Part shown: in pieces, positions 1 through 10,794 of the stretch
How positions within the stretch are numbered: position 1 is the stretch's first letter
Layout: every line of letters begins with the position of its first letter
Source of the DNA: Miscanthus floridulus
Lineage: Eukaryota > Streptophyta > Magnoliopsida > Poales > Poaceae
NCBI RefSeq assembly: GCF_019320115.1
Contig: NC_089597.1
Span: forward strand, 122,847,485-122,911,484
Direction: 5' to 3'
Length of the DNA: 64,000 nucleotides
The notes under the pieces: generated by a model
Told to the model about the DNA's origin: nothing
Databases searched by the model: none
What the model saw: the letters and a program-made list of their open reading frames with translations, nothing else
Position numbers and translations under genes: made by a program

Positions 1-1936
1 CTCAGATTAGCTGCATACCCATCAGGAAATATTAACGTCTGCATCCATTCTAGTACTTTCTTCCTTTGGGGCTTGCTCAAGACAAAATCGGCCTTAGGCC
101 TTCTTCATGTTTTGCCACGACTAGGAGGCTTCATATGTTGGTTTGGTTTATTGCATAATGTTGTCAGATCCACTCTAGCCTTAACGTTGTCCTTTGACTT
201 GTCAGGAATGTCCATGATTGTTGTCCAAAATGCCTCGGCGACATTCTTTTCAGTGTGCATTACATCAATGTTGTGTGGAAGGAGAAGGTCATCAAAATAG
301 GGGAGCCGAGTCAAGCCCGACTTATGAGTCCACATATGTTGCTCTCCATATCCCACAAAACCACCTTCTGGATTGACCACGAGACCATCTATCTATTCAC
401 GAACCGTGGCACCAGTCATTATCGGTGGTGCAGGGTCTGTCACTACGACACCTTTCATAAAGTTCTTGATGTCTCATCTGAATGCATGGTCAAGAGGGAG
501 GAATTGCCGATGTTTGTCGAACGATGAATACTTACCACCCTTCTGCAACAAAATGAACCTCAGACCTTCCTTGCATATTGGACATGGAAACTTTCTGTGA
601 ACACACCAGGCGTAGAATATCCCATACGCTAGGAAGTCATGCAGGGAGTAGTGGTACCAAACATGCATTTTAAAGTTTTTCTTTATAGCTCGGTCGTATG
701 TCCATACCCCTTCCTCCCAAGCTAGGATCAATTCATCAGTCACAGGCTCCATGAACACACCCATATTATTCCTCGGGTGTCTAGTAATTATCAACGACAA
801 GAATATGTTCTGTCGTTGAAAGCATACGCCGGGGGGGGAGATTGAGGGGGATAATGAACACGGGCCAACATGTGTATGGGGCAGCCATCATTCTATAAGG
901 ATTGAACCCATCTGTTGCCAGCGCAACACGTACATTACGAGCCTCTTTAGCTTTGTCATGATGAATGCCATCAAAGTGGGTCCATGCTTCACCATCGGGA
1001 TGCATGTACCATCCTGTCAGGATTGTATCATTTGCCATTTTTGTGCCATGTCATCTGTTTCACGGATTCCTCGGTCATATATAGCCGTTGGATCCTCGAT
1101 ATGAACGAAAGGTGCCATAGGATTGTCACGGGAATGTCAAGCTACCTCTTCTGGCCATCACCAGAATCTACCTCCAGGAACCTAGAGGATTTACACTTTG
1201 GACGGTACTTTGCTTCCACGTATTCTTTTCTAAATAGGACGCACCCCTTCGGGCAAGCATGTATCTGCTCATACGGCATCTTAAGTGCACGAAAGAGTTT
1301 CTGTGACTCGTGCATGCTCTTTGGCAGAAGGTGACCCTCCGGAAGCAGGCTGCCAATAACTATCAACATACCATCGAAGGCGTCTCAACTTAGGCTATAC
1401 TGGGACTTTAACGCCATTATGCGTCCAATGGCATCCAGTTGAGAAACCTTTGTCTGGCCGTGAAGGGGTTTCTATGCCGCGGCAAACATGTCGTAGAACG
1501 CCTTTGCGGTTGCCTCTGGCTCCTCCTCCGTACGTCCTTCAGCGAACTGTGCCTCGTGATAGTCATTTAACATGTCTGCTACCCCCGCATCAACATCATA
1601 ATCCTCGACGCGTGGTCTCACCACCTCCTCTCTCATACGATCGGCTTCACCATGGTAGACCCACCTGGTATAGTCTGTCGTAAATCCATTCTTTTCAAAG
1701 ATGTTCCCCCATGACCTTCTTCGTTTGTCTTTTCCTGTTTGCACATTTGCTACAGAGACAGCAAATTTTACTCGCTCCTTTAGCAGCCACGCCAAATGCT
1801 CGTTCCAAGAAAGCATCGGTCTTGTCGATCCATTCAATGGTGACCTGACCCTGACTTGCGCGGCCCGTGTACATCCACTCACGGTCCTCCATTCTCTAAC
1901 ATATATAGCGGCGAGCAATATAAACATCAATTGCAT
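1..1936 (-). pseudogene. CACTA (En/Spm) TNP2-like transposase remnant
   Basis: Reading leftward, successive open segments match the TNP2 transposase family of plant CACTA elements. A transposase-associated N-terminal domain (about 1892-1695) has cysteine pairs (ICCLCSKC). It is followed in a shifted frame by FEKNGFTTDYTRWVYHGE (about 1712-1640), then the TNP2 core: ALATDGFNPY at about 930-890, a C-P-I-C segment at about 580, and LPYFDDLLLPHNIDVMHTEK near 310-250, which is a TNP2 hallmark. The segments lie in different frames and are split by stops, so no intact enzyme is encoded. The left end leaves the window. The protein family assignment is by recognition of these motifs. No terminal CACTA repeat was found here, so the element boundaries are unknown. 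Confidence 0.82.
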
Positions 1937-2758
1937 CTACACGACATTCCTACTATCTAATAGGTGAGGATATGTCCTAATCCCACGCTGAGGATGCGTA
2001 GGTGGGGTTAGTTTCCATGCTCTACTCCTATCCAGAGACAGAATTTCGGCAGCGCCACAGTATTGTTTTGTCGCGTGACGAGACTCAAATTTCGAAAAAT
2101 CATAACCATTCAATACGATGTTGGATGAAGATAATTTTTATATGTAAATTATAGACCTCGATGAGATCTACAACTTTATAGTTTTAATTTTTTTTTCATT
2201 TGAGGACAGTAAGATGCTCAAAAAATAATATAAAATTTCATCACCATAATAATCGCCTACTAGCGTTTGCCGCCTTAGAGCACTAATATATTATTTGTAT
2301 GGAGATAAATGAAAATACTTTTTTATACCAAAGTTGTAGCTCTCAATGAGATCTACAACTTTGTAGTTTTGAGTTTTTTCATTTGAGGACGTTAAGATGC
2401 TCAAAAAAATAATATAAAATTTTGGCCTCCCAAAAATAGAAAAACCGTTTTTGAAACCAGCCGAGGACCAAATTTGTCCGGTTTTGATAGTTGGAAGGGT
2501 GTTTCTTAACCGGTTTTATAATTGAAGGTTGAAAATCAAACTTCAGCGCGAGTTGAGGGTTGGAAAAGTGTACTTTACCCTTTATATTACATCTGCATGC
2601 TAAACCAATAAAAGAACATCTGAACAAGAAAGTACGATCGAACAGGAAGGGGAAAGAGCTGGCTACCCTGACATGACCTGCTAGCCATTACCCATCTGAC
2701 TGACTAATTAACTTGCACTAATAACTTACCTAAACCCAAAAATTCAAAAAAAAAGAAA
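1937..2758. repeat. AT-rich non-coding flank with an ~85-bp direct repeat
   Basis: No gene seen. Two diverged copies of a ~85-bp segment lie at about 2154-2240 and 2340-2424. Each has GAGATCTACAACTTT, then a T-rich run, TTTGAGGAC and TAAGATGCTCAAAAAA. Such subterminal repeats are common next to CACTA transposase remnants, so this may be the non-coding part of the preceding element; that is inference. Confidence 0.5.
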
Positions 2759-2997
2759 AGAAAAAGAGACGAGAGAGATGACTAGCAGTCTAGCACTACA
2801 AAATTGCAAAAGCTAGTACGAGCTTCTACACATAAGCAGCAGTCGCAAGGATGCGAAAGCTCGATCGACCGTGCTGTGTTCCGTGTGATTTCTGAGCTCC
2901 TGGGTCGAGCTCGAGCACGCTTCCAAGACCAGAGCCCATCATCAGATGCCGAGCCCTGTCGTCGTACGGCTTCGTCTAGGAGTTTAGAGACGGTCAC
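2759..2997 (-). other. Putative 3'-UTR exon of CLE-like gene 1
   Basis: On the minus strand an acceptor (TTTCAG, 2998-3003) precedes a stretch that is conserved at 10173-~9950, downstream of CLE-like gene 2. The matching donor (GTACGTACGG) sits three bases after the stop codon of the peptide gene at 3174. The implied intron is 2998-3170. Conservation between paralogues supports a real transcribed 3' exon; transcription itself is not shown. Confidence 0.42.
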
Positions 2998-3173
2998 CTG
3001 AAACATGAAATGCCATGCAGAGATTCAGAAATCAGTGGGGGACGCTGCTACTACTTGAGACTTTTCTTTTTTCGAGCATTTTGTTGGCTTAAGATCACAA
3101 GCTAACAATGTGTTTGTGTGTGCACATGTCAGTGACACTGTGTATGAGTATGACGTGTTACCGTACGTACCTC

Positions 3174-3458
3174 TCATCTGTTCTGGATGGGATTCCAGCC
3201 GGATCTGGGTATCCTCCGGCCGAAGCTGGAGGCTGCCTGCTTGAAGGGCGTGCTCCGGCCGCCGACCTTCATCTGCTGCTCCTCGGCCTTCTGCCGGCTC
3301 GTCGACGGCCGCGACACCAGCAGCCGCCGGGCCGCCGGTCGTACCGCTGCACCGTTCAGCTCAGCTGAACAGGGGCTCAGCAGGAGAAGCAGCATCAACA
3401 GCAGCGCTGGCACTGGACAAACCACACTGCTCCTGCTCCTGCTGCAACAACCCATCAT
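3174..3458 (-). CDS. Small secreted CLE-like signalling peptide precursor, copy 1
   Basis: 94-residue precursor. Residues 1-31 look like a signal peptide: basic start, then LLLMLLLLLSPCSA with cleavage expected after CSA. A basic, variable middle follows, with a C-terminal block FGRRIPRSGWNPIQNR ending at the stop. The end aligns with the 12-residue CLE box (R..P..G..P..N pattern), although the usual Pro at box position 7 is Trp here. CLE peptides are secreted, cleaved and perceived by LRR receptor kinases. MM at 3458/3455 is the start shared with copy 2. A T-rich/CTG-rich tract encodes the Leu run. A donor splice site lies three bases past the stop. The family call rests on layout and the C-terminal motif only; another small-peptide family is possible. 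Confidence 0.6.
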   Translation of the reverse strand: MMGCCSRSRSSVVCPVPALLLMLLLLLSPCSAELNGAAVRPAARRLLVSRPSTSRQKAEEQQMKVGGRSTPFKQAASSFGRRIPRSGWNPIQNR

Positions 3459-3774
3459 CTGCAGAGGCGACTGCTGCTGCTGCTGCTGCTACTGCGTGTG
3501 GCGTGTTCCGCCTGGGGCACCGTGCGAGGGAGGAGGAAGAGTGGAAGACACAGCACAGTAGTGGGCGAGGCGTGTGTGCGGATTAGAGCAAGGATCGAGG
3601 AGACTTGGTGGGAGTTAACGTGGGGTTAGAGGGGGTTTTTATTCAGTGTCAGATACTATAATCACCACCACACCTCCTAGCGACTAGCGAGCGGCGCTAC
3701 TATAGTCTAGTATAACCAAGATACACTATTAATCGCTACTAGGGCACCAGTGCCTGCTGCAGACGAGCATCCAG

Positions 3775-4000
3775 CGGGGGGAATTCATGTGCTGCTTGTT
3801 TTTCTGCATCTTCCCAACTGGGCGTCATGTGCTGCATCTTTGACTGCACTACTAAACCCTTGGCCTAATTCGGCCTAAGACCGGGGTTAGTTGGCCTCAA
3901 GGACTGGTGCACAGAGTTTTTTAACTGCCGTTCACGTTCCTTTCTGCAGGGGAGGGCGCTGGTTCACGTGACGGAGGCATGTGACGTGCGGAAAACACTG
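3775..4000. promoter_or_regulatory. Conserved upstream block of CLE-like copy 1
   Basis: This block, starting GGAATTCATGTGCTGC and containing CTAAGACCGGGGTTAG, recurs with few changes at 11450-11700 upstream of copy 2. It is non-coding. Conservation between diverged copies may mean shared regulation or only recent duplication. Confidence 0.4.
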
Positions 4001-4540
4001 TAGAAATATGCTGGTTGCTGCTGCGTTCACTTGCTTTGCATTTACCTGTCGAAGTTTCTTCCTTCCCCTTGATTCTATTCTAATCTTAGTCTATCTAAAT
4101 AGCAGTAGAAAATTATCGACATGGTGCATTATATGGCACCGGCCGGCTTGATCCAGATTTCGGAACTTTGGTCATGGTTCTAAGATGGGCGGGCCTTACT
4201 TATTAGCAGGGACCGGTTTGAACTCGAGAAAAAAAATAGCCGGAGGTTCAGGGAGTGGTAGACCGGTAGTATTCTTCAGAGTTCAGACACACTTGACTAC
4301 TTGAGGCACTTTTGGAACAGCAATTTTTTTTTTTTTGAGCAATAGATAGACTACCGCAGAGCAAAGTGCCGGCTGAATAAACAAGGAGGGGACGATCTGT
4401 TCTGCAGGATCCTCCGGCCCACGCCGACGAACACGCAGGCAGGACTGGTGGATGTTTATCTTGCCTGCAAATGCATCGCTAGGAGTACAATATTCGATGG
4501 TGCAAAGCTGATAACCGCAGGTAAGTCGTAAATAACCAAA

Positions 4541-4630
4541 GGCCGCGTTTAGTTCGGCCGATTTGGCGCCGGCCGAATCACTGTCGTTTGTTTTTATTTG
4601 GTACTAATTGTCCAATCGTTGACTAATTAG
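4541..4630. mobile_element. Truncated grass MITE end at the tandem-duplication edge
   Basis: GGCCGCGTTTAGTTC followed by TTGTCCAATCGTTGACTAATTAG resembles the left end of a common grass MITE family (GGCC.TGTTTAGTTC type). It stops at 4630, exactly where the duplicated unit begins, and no right end is present. Confidence 0.42.
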
Positions 4631-7583
4631 ATTTCCACTGCGATCCTGTCTGATTAACACTGAATGACTGAGGAGGGGCCCAGCAGCACAGGTTCAGTGA
4701 CAGCCTGCCAGTCGCCCAGTCCTGCCACTGCCAGTGCCAGTGTCGTCGTGCACTACTGCACTCGCATAGGGATCGGCGTCGCGGTGACATGGAGATGGAT
4801 GGATCCTAGGAAGGACGAATATGGGTGGTGGCAGGCGCTCAGGAATCTCGATGGACGCGCTTCAGTTACCTTTTCGATGGTCGGTGGACTTCAGCAAGAA
4901 CATCCGGTCTCAGGATCTAGGACAGTCTGAAAGAGATTCTGAAAGTCTAAAACCACTTATCTCTTTTGCAGAGACAGGGAGAGCAGTTTGTGTTAATCCT
5001 CTAATAGTAATAACTTAACGCAGCCAAACGAATGCTGAGTAACACAGTAAAAAGATGACGAGCATCATCATCAGCATTGGTCTTGATAAAATACAGGCCT
5101 GGCCATGGCTGCAACGTGAAGCTCCTTTTCACCGGCGCCCCGATCGGTACGGCGGCGTGTGCCACCGCCGGCGCCACGTGCCCTCCTCCTGCCCGGCGAG
5201 CACCACGCCAGGTCTAGCTTCTCCCCCGCTTTTCATACGCACAGGCGGCGCACGCGGACACGGCGGCGGCTGAGCTTTCTGCACGGGAGCAAGCGACGAC
5301 CAGCCGCGTAAACAAGGATTGGCCGGAAGTCCCTAGTGAATTGTACTGTACGGCACCGACAGGTTTACTGCCAGTTATTATTACTTATTACCTGGGTCGA
5401 TTAGGCTTTTAGTTTAACTAACCGTGCCTGCCTGTCTTGTGCTGGAGCTCGACTGCTGCAGCCTCCAGGGAATGTGTGGCTGGGAGCTGAAAAGGGAGTT
5501 TACCCTACACCTTTTTCTCTCGATCGGAACGCATAGGTACGGTGCTTCGATCATTAGGTGTCTGATGAATTGTTCAGCGGATTATGTGAATTGGTTTAGG
5601 CAGCAAATGATGATTGGATCACTGGACCGATTAACCCAGGCTGCAGCAACAGCGTGGATCATGAACACCTGCAGTCGATCTCTTGACGACTAATTTGTAC
5701 TGAGGTTCAACATAAATAATACTACCGTATATGCATACGCACGGTCACGGAGTGGTTCATGTTCAGAGGAGGAAGAAGGAACCCATTGTTCGTGTCGTTC
5801 CAATTACAGAGGGTGAACAATCTGTTACATTATCCATTCTCATCATCTTCGTTTGAGGAAGGCGTAATGGAACTCCCAAGTGAAAAAAAAGCATGAGGAC
5901 TCCACGGCTGATGATCATCCCTGTGATCATAATGACGACGGGCTTGCTAGAGCCTAGACGTCCAGCCCCAGGCCCGTATCCGGACGCAGCTCCCGTGCCC
6001 CTGTGCCCGCATCGCATCCCACACGCTCCATCCCGTTCCCAACCAGCGTCAGCGTCCGAAATCGTGGCCCGCACCCATCCCGCGCCTCGCACGGTAGAAC
6101 CGTGCCCCCGCGCCCATCCAACGTCTGCACGGTGGAACCGCGCCCCGCGCCCTACGCGAAACCGGAACCCATGCCCACCTGCCCCGCCTGCAGATGCGCG
6201 CCGGGAGGCGTCTGCAGGCCTTCGGCGCCGACACGTGAACCACGGTGGCGCACCAGTAGCAGCAGGCGTACGGCGGCATGCAACACTTTGATCTACTTTT
6301 GAAACATCCAGATAAAACATTTGCAACATAAATATGAAAACAGATGAAACACTTGAAACACGCGCTTGAAACATGTGTGTAGTCGCTTGAAACATATGTG
6401 TATAGTTATTTCAACATGTGCAACACTAAGATCTACTTTTGAAACATCCAGATAAAACATTTGCAACATAAGTTTGAAACAGATGAAACGCTTGAAACAT
6501 GCGTGAGTAGCCATTGCAACATGTGCAATACTAAGATCTACTTTTGAAACATCCAGATGAAACATTTGAAACAAACGTCTGAAACACTTGAAACATTTGA
6601 AACATAGACTTGCAACATGCGTATATTGCCTTCGCAACAACATATGCAACATCCTAGATCGATTTTTACAACATTCGGATAAAACACTTGAAACATAAAT
6701 CTGAAATGTCTGAAACACTTGAAAACACCGCGTTTCTTCCCAGACGGCCCGGCCCGGCCCTGCTCGTGCAAGTCGAGTTCGTCGTCATCCATTCGATCTC
6801 TCCTCTCTGCGACTCTGCCTGCCGGCCGCCGGGAACCGTCGCTGCCCGCCCGTCCCCCTGACATTTGCTTCGGTCGATTGGTGTGGTGCTGCCCTCTCCT
6901 CTTCCTGGGTGGTTTTACTTCTGCTGAAGCTAGTACCAGCTTGCATTGTACACACAAGCAGACGCAGGTAAGGATCCAAAGCTCGATCGATCGTGCTGTG
7001 TGCTGTGTGATCTCTGAGCTCCTCGATCGAGCGCTCTTCCAGACCAGCTGCCCTTCAGATGTCGAGGCCCGTCAACGTACGTCATCATCTAGGACGTACT
7101 AGGAGTTAGGACCGACCGTCCCCTGAAACATGAAACGCCATGCAGAGATTCAGAAATCAGTGGGAAGTTGAAGACTCCAGTATGGCTGCGTGTTGAATGT
7201 TCAGTTTAGTCAGCGAATCATGAGCAGAACTCGTGCTTCATTATTCTCATGAACGAGAGACGCTAGAGATCATGTGCACAAGTGGGAGAACCAGGAGTGA
7301 CCCAGTGTGAGGAAGGGGTGCCTAGAGAGACGCTACTACGACTTCAGAGTTCAGACTATATATGTTTTTTTTTCCCCGAGCATTTTGCTAGCCTACTAGA
7401 TCACAAGCTAACAATGAGCTACTCGCAGTGTGTGTGTGTCAGTGACTCAGTGTCAGTGTGTATGACGTGATGATACATTGATAACGTACCTCTCTCATCT
7501 GTTCTGGATGGGATTCCGGCCGGATCTGGGTATCCTCCGGCCGAAGCTCGCGGCGGCCTGCTTGAAGGGCGTGCTCCCGCCGG
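4631..7583. repeat. Tandem duplication, copy 1 (~2.95 kb)
   Basis: The segment from ATTTCCACTGCGATCC to the 3' end of a CLE-like gene is repeated at 7584-10594 at very high identity, with only small indels and scattered substitutions seen by eye. It holds diverged CLE-gene upstream sequence (4631-5700), a GC-rich block, an AAACA-rich repeat block, the 3' exon of a CLE-like gene and that gene's last codons. Because copy 1 ends inside the peptide gene, it leaves a 5'-truncated gene at 7495. Confidence 0.9.
5940..6735. repeat. GC-rich block plus AAACA-rich tandem repeats, block 1
   Basis: 5940-6280 is very GC-rich. From 6281 to about 6735 about four units of 105-140 bp follow. Each has GATCTACTTTTGAAACATCC, then AAACATTTGCAACATAA, then runs of GAAACACTTGAAACA. 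Within a unit the AAACA/CAACA motif returns about every 9-14 bases. Long open frames on the minus strand come from the repeat composition and are not taken as genes. The same family occurs at 9328, 49538 and 55026. Confidence 0.7.
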
Positions 7584-7743
7584 ATTTCCACTGCGATCCT
7601 GTCTGATTAACACTGAATGACTGAGGAGGGGCCCAGCAGCACAGGTTCAGTGACAGCCTGCCAGTCGCCCAGTCCTGCCACTGCCAGTGCCAGTGTCGTC
7701 GTGCACTACTGCACTCGCATAGGGATCGGCGTCGCGGTGACAT
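7495..7743 (-). pseudogene. Chimeric, 5'-truncated CLE-like copy
   Basis: The tandem-duplication junction (7583/7584) fuses the last ~29 codons of CLE-like copy 2 (GGSTPFKQAAAS, then FGRRIPRSGRNPIQNR) to unrelated upstream spacer sequence. An open frame of 82 codons runs across the junction. Its new N-terminus, starting MSPRRRSLCECSS, has no signal peptide that I can see, so secretion is unlikely. The donor site after the stop and the 3' exon (6900-7125 region) are still present. Read as a duplication by-product, with a small chance that it is expressed as a novel ORF. Confidence 0.7.
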
Positions 7744-8843
7744 GGAGATGGATGGATCCTAGGAAGGACGAATATGGGTGGTGGCAGGCGCTCAGGAATC
7801 TCGATGGACGCGCTTCAGTTACCTTTTCGATGGTCGGTGGACTTCAGCAAGAACATCCGGTCTCAGGATCTAGGACAGTCTGAAAGAGATTCTGAAAGTC
7901 TAAAACCACTTATCTCTTTTGCAGAGACAGGGAGAGCAGTTTGTGTTAATCCTCTAATAGTAATAACTTAACGCAGCCAAACGAATGCTGAGTAACACAG
8001 TAAAAAGATGACGAGCATCATCATCAGCATTGGTCTTGATAAAATACAGGCCTGGCCATGGCTGCAACGTGAAGCTCCTTTATTCACCGGCGCCCCGATC
8101 GGTACGGCGGCGTGTGCCACCGCCGGCGCCACGTGCCCTCCTCCTTCCCGTCGAGCACCACGCCAGGTCTAGCTTCTCCCCCGCTTTTCATACGCACAGG
8201 CGGCGCACGCGGACACGGCGGCGGCTGAGCTTTCTGCACGGGAGCGAGCGACGACCAGCCGCGTAAACAAGGATTGGCCGAAGTTCCTAGTGAATTGTAC
8301 TGTACGGCACCGACAGGTTTACTGCCAGTTATTATTACTTATTACCGGGGTCGATTAGGCTTTTTAAGTTTTAACTAACCGTGCCTGCCTGTCTTGTGCT
8401 GGAGCTGGACTGCTGCAGCCTCCAGGGAATGTGTGGCTGGGAGCTGAAAAGGGAGTTTACCCTACACCTTTTTCTCTCGATCGGAACGGATAGGTGCGGT
8501 GCTTCGATCATTAGGTGTCTGATGAATTGTTCAGCGGATGTCTCCAAAAAGACGGGCCTGAATTGGTTTAGGCAACAAATGATGATTGGATCACTGGACC
8601 GATGAACCCAGGCTGCAGCAACAGCGTGGATCATGAACACCTGCAGAATGACGACTAATTTGTACTGAGGTTCAACATAAATAATACTACCGTATATGCA
8701 TACGCACGGTCACGGAGCGGTTCATGTTCAGAGGAGGAAGGAACCCATTGTTCATGTCGTTCCAATTACAGAGGGTGAACAATCTGTTACATTATCCATT
8801 CTCATCATCTTCGTTTGAGGAAGGCGGAATGGAACTCCCAAGT

Positions 8844-9018
8844 GAAAAAAAAGCATGAGGACTCCACGGCAGATGATCATCCCTGTGATCATAATGATGA
8901 CGGGCTTGCTAGAGCCTGGACATCCAGCCCGAAAAAAAAAGCATGAGGACTCCACGGCAGATGATCATCCCTGTGATCATAATGATGACGGGCTTGCTAG
9001 AGCCTGGACGTCCAGCCC
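8844..9018. repeat. Internal 87-bp tandem duplication
   Basis: Copies 8844-8930 and 8931-9018 both start with G and an A run, then GCATGAGGACTCCACGG, and contain the near-palindrome GATGATCATCC..TGTGATCAT. Only one copy is present at the matching place in the other large repeat (about 5881-5965). Confidence 0.85.
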
Positions 9019-9327
9019 CAGGCCCGTATCCGGACGCAGCTCCCGTGCCTCCGTGTCCGCATCGCATCCTACACGCTCCATCCCGTTCCCAACCAGCGTC
9101 AGCGTCCGAAATCGTGGCCCGCGCCCATCCCGCGCCTCGCACGGCAGAACCGCGCCCCCGCGCCCATCCAACGTCTGCACGGTGGAACCACGCCCCGCGC
9201 CCACACGGCGAAACCGGGACCCATGCCCACCTGCCCCACCCGCGGATGCGCGCCGGGAGGCGTCTGCAGGCCTTCGGCGCCGACACGTGAACCACGGCGG
9301 CGCACCAGTAGCAGCAGGCGTACGGCG

Positions 9328-9785
9328 GCATGCAACACTTTGATCTACTTTTGAAACATCCAGATAAAAACATTTGCAACATAAATATGAAAACAGATGA
9401 AATACTTGAAACACGCGCTCAAAACATGTGTGTAGTCGCTTGAAACATATGTGTATAGTCATTCCAACATGTGCAACACTAAGATCTACTTTTGAAACAT
9501 CCAGATAAAACATTTGCAACATAAGTCTGAAACAGATGAAACACTTGAAACATGTGTGAGTAGCCATTGCAACATGTGCAATACCAAGATCTACTTTTGA
9601 AACATTCAGATGAAACATTTGAAACAAACGTCTGAAACACTTGAAACATTTGAAACATAGGCTTGCAACATGCGTATATTGCCTTTGCAACAACATATGC
9701 AACATACTAGATCGATTTTTGCAACATTCAGATAAAACACTTGAAACATAAATCTGAAATGTCTGAAACACTTGGAAACACCGCG
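9328..9785. repeat. AAACA-rich tandem repeats, block 2
   Basis: Near-identical to the block at 6281-6735 because it lies in the tandem duplication; about four units. The 343-codon open frame on the minus strand over this block is treated as spurious. Confidence 0.7.
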
Positions 9786-9949
9786 TTTCTTCCCAGACGG
9801 CCCGGCCGGCCCAGCTCGTGCAAGTCGAGTTCGTCGTCATCCATTCGATCTCTCCTCTCTGCGACTCTGCCTGCCGGCCGCCGGGAACCGTCGCTGCCCG
9901 CCCGCCCCCTGACATTTGCTTCGGTCGATTGGTGTGGTGCTGCCCTCTC

Positions 9950-10173
9950 CTCTTCCTGGGTGGTTTTACTTCTGCTGAAGCTAGTACCAGCTTGCATTGT
10001 ACACACAAGCAGACGCAGGTAAGGATCCAAAGCTCGATCGATCGTGCTGTGTGCTGTGTGATCTCTGAGCTCCTCGATCGAGCGCTCTTCCAGACCAGCT
10101 GCCCTTCAGATGTCGAGGCCCGTCAACGTACGTCATCATCTAGGACGTACTAGGAGTTAGGACCGACCGTCCC
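9950..10173 (-). other. Putative 3'-UTR exon of CLE-like gene 2
   Basis: The acceptor TTTCAG (10174-10179) matches that of gene 1, and the donor GTACGTT lies a few bases past the stop of the peptide gene, giving an intron of 10174-10501. The exon is similar to 2759-2997. A third copy is at about 6900-7125. Confidence 0.42.
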
Positions 10174-10506
10174 CTGAAACATGAAACGCCATGCAGAGAT
10201 TCAGAAATCAGTGGGAAGTTGAAGACTCCAGTATGGCTGCGTGTTGAATGTTCAGTTTAGTCAGCGAATCATGAGCAGAACTCGTGCGTCATGTGCACAA
10301 GTGAGAGAACCAGGAGTGACCCAGTGTGAGGAAGGGGTGCCTAGAGAGACGCTACTACGACTTCAGACTATATATGTTTTTTTTTTCCCGAGCATTTTGC
10401 TAGCCAACTAGATCACAAGCTAACAATGAGCTACTCGCAGTGTGTGTGTGTCAGTGACTCAGTGTCAGTGTGTATGACGTGATGATACACTGATAACGTA
10501 CCTCTC

Positions 10507-10794
10507 TCATCTGTTCTGGATGGGATTCCGGCCGGATCTGGGTATCCTCCGGCCGAAGCTCGCGGCGGCCTGCTTGAAGGGCGTGCTCCCGCCGCCGACC
10601 CTCATCTGCTGCTGCTGCTGCTGCTGCTCGGCCTTCTGCCGGCTCCTCGACGGCCGCGACACCAGCAGCAGCCGCCGGGCCGGCCGTATCGCTGCGGCGT
10701 GGAGCTCAGCTGAACACGGGCTCAGCAGGAGAAGCAGCACTACTAGCAGCAGCACAGGACAAACAACCCTGCTCCTGCTGCAACAGCCCATCAT
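10507..10794 (-). CDS. Small secreted CLE-like signalling peptide precursor, copy 2
   Basis: 95-residue precursor from the MM start at 10794, the start shared with copy 1. An in-frame ATG at 10881 would add 29 residues without a membrane segment and is less likely. Signal peptide: VVCPVLLLVVLLLLLSPCSA, cleavage after CSA. The middle has a Gln run (QQQQQQQ, from a CTG microsatellite) that copy 1 lacks. The C-terminus is FGRRIPRSGRNPIQNR, so CLE-box position 7 is Arg here and Trp in copy 1. A donor site follows the stop closely. The role is inferred as a secreted peptide ligand; its receptor is unknown. The upstream region is interrupted by a LINE at 11722, about 0.9 kb from the start codon. 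Confidence 0.6.
   Translation of the reverse strand: MMGCCSRSRVVCPVLLLVVLLLLLSPCSAELHAAAIRPARRLLLVSRPSRSRQKAEQQQQQQQMRVGGGSTPFKQAAASFGRRIPRSGRNPIQNR

Larger units (their letters stand above)
7584..10594. repeat. Tandem duplication, copy 2 (~3.0 kb)
   Basis: Second copy of 4631-7583. It continues at its right end into the intact CLE-like gene (10507-10794), so copy 2 keeps the ancestral right junction. It is longer than copy 1 mainly because of an internal 87-bp duplication at 8844-9018. Indels include extra bases near 8535-8560 and a loss near 10290. Confidence 0.9.

Noticed and set aside
2791..2802. CACTACAAAA as a CACTA element end
   Set aside because: Orientation would need the element to extend right, away from the transposase remnant, and no partner end was found.
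5763..6395. 210-codon minus-strand open frame over the first repeat block
   Set aside because: Same cause: low stop density from repeat words and GC-rich DNA; no domain.
8977..10008. 343-codon minus-strand open frame
   Set aside because: It spans the AAACA repeat block and GC-rich flank. Composition (CFKCFK, MFQ words) follows the repeat units and the matching frame in the other large copy is broken differently.
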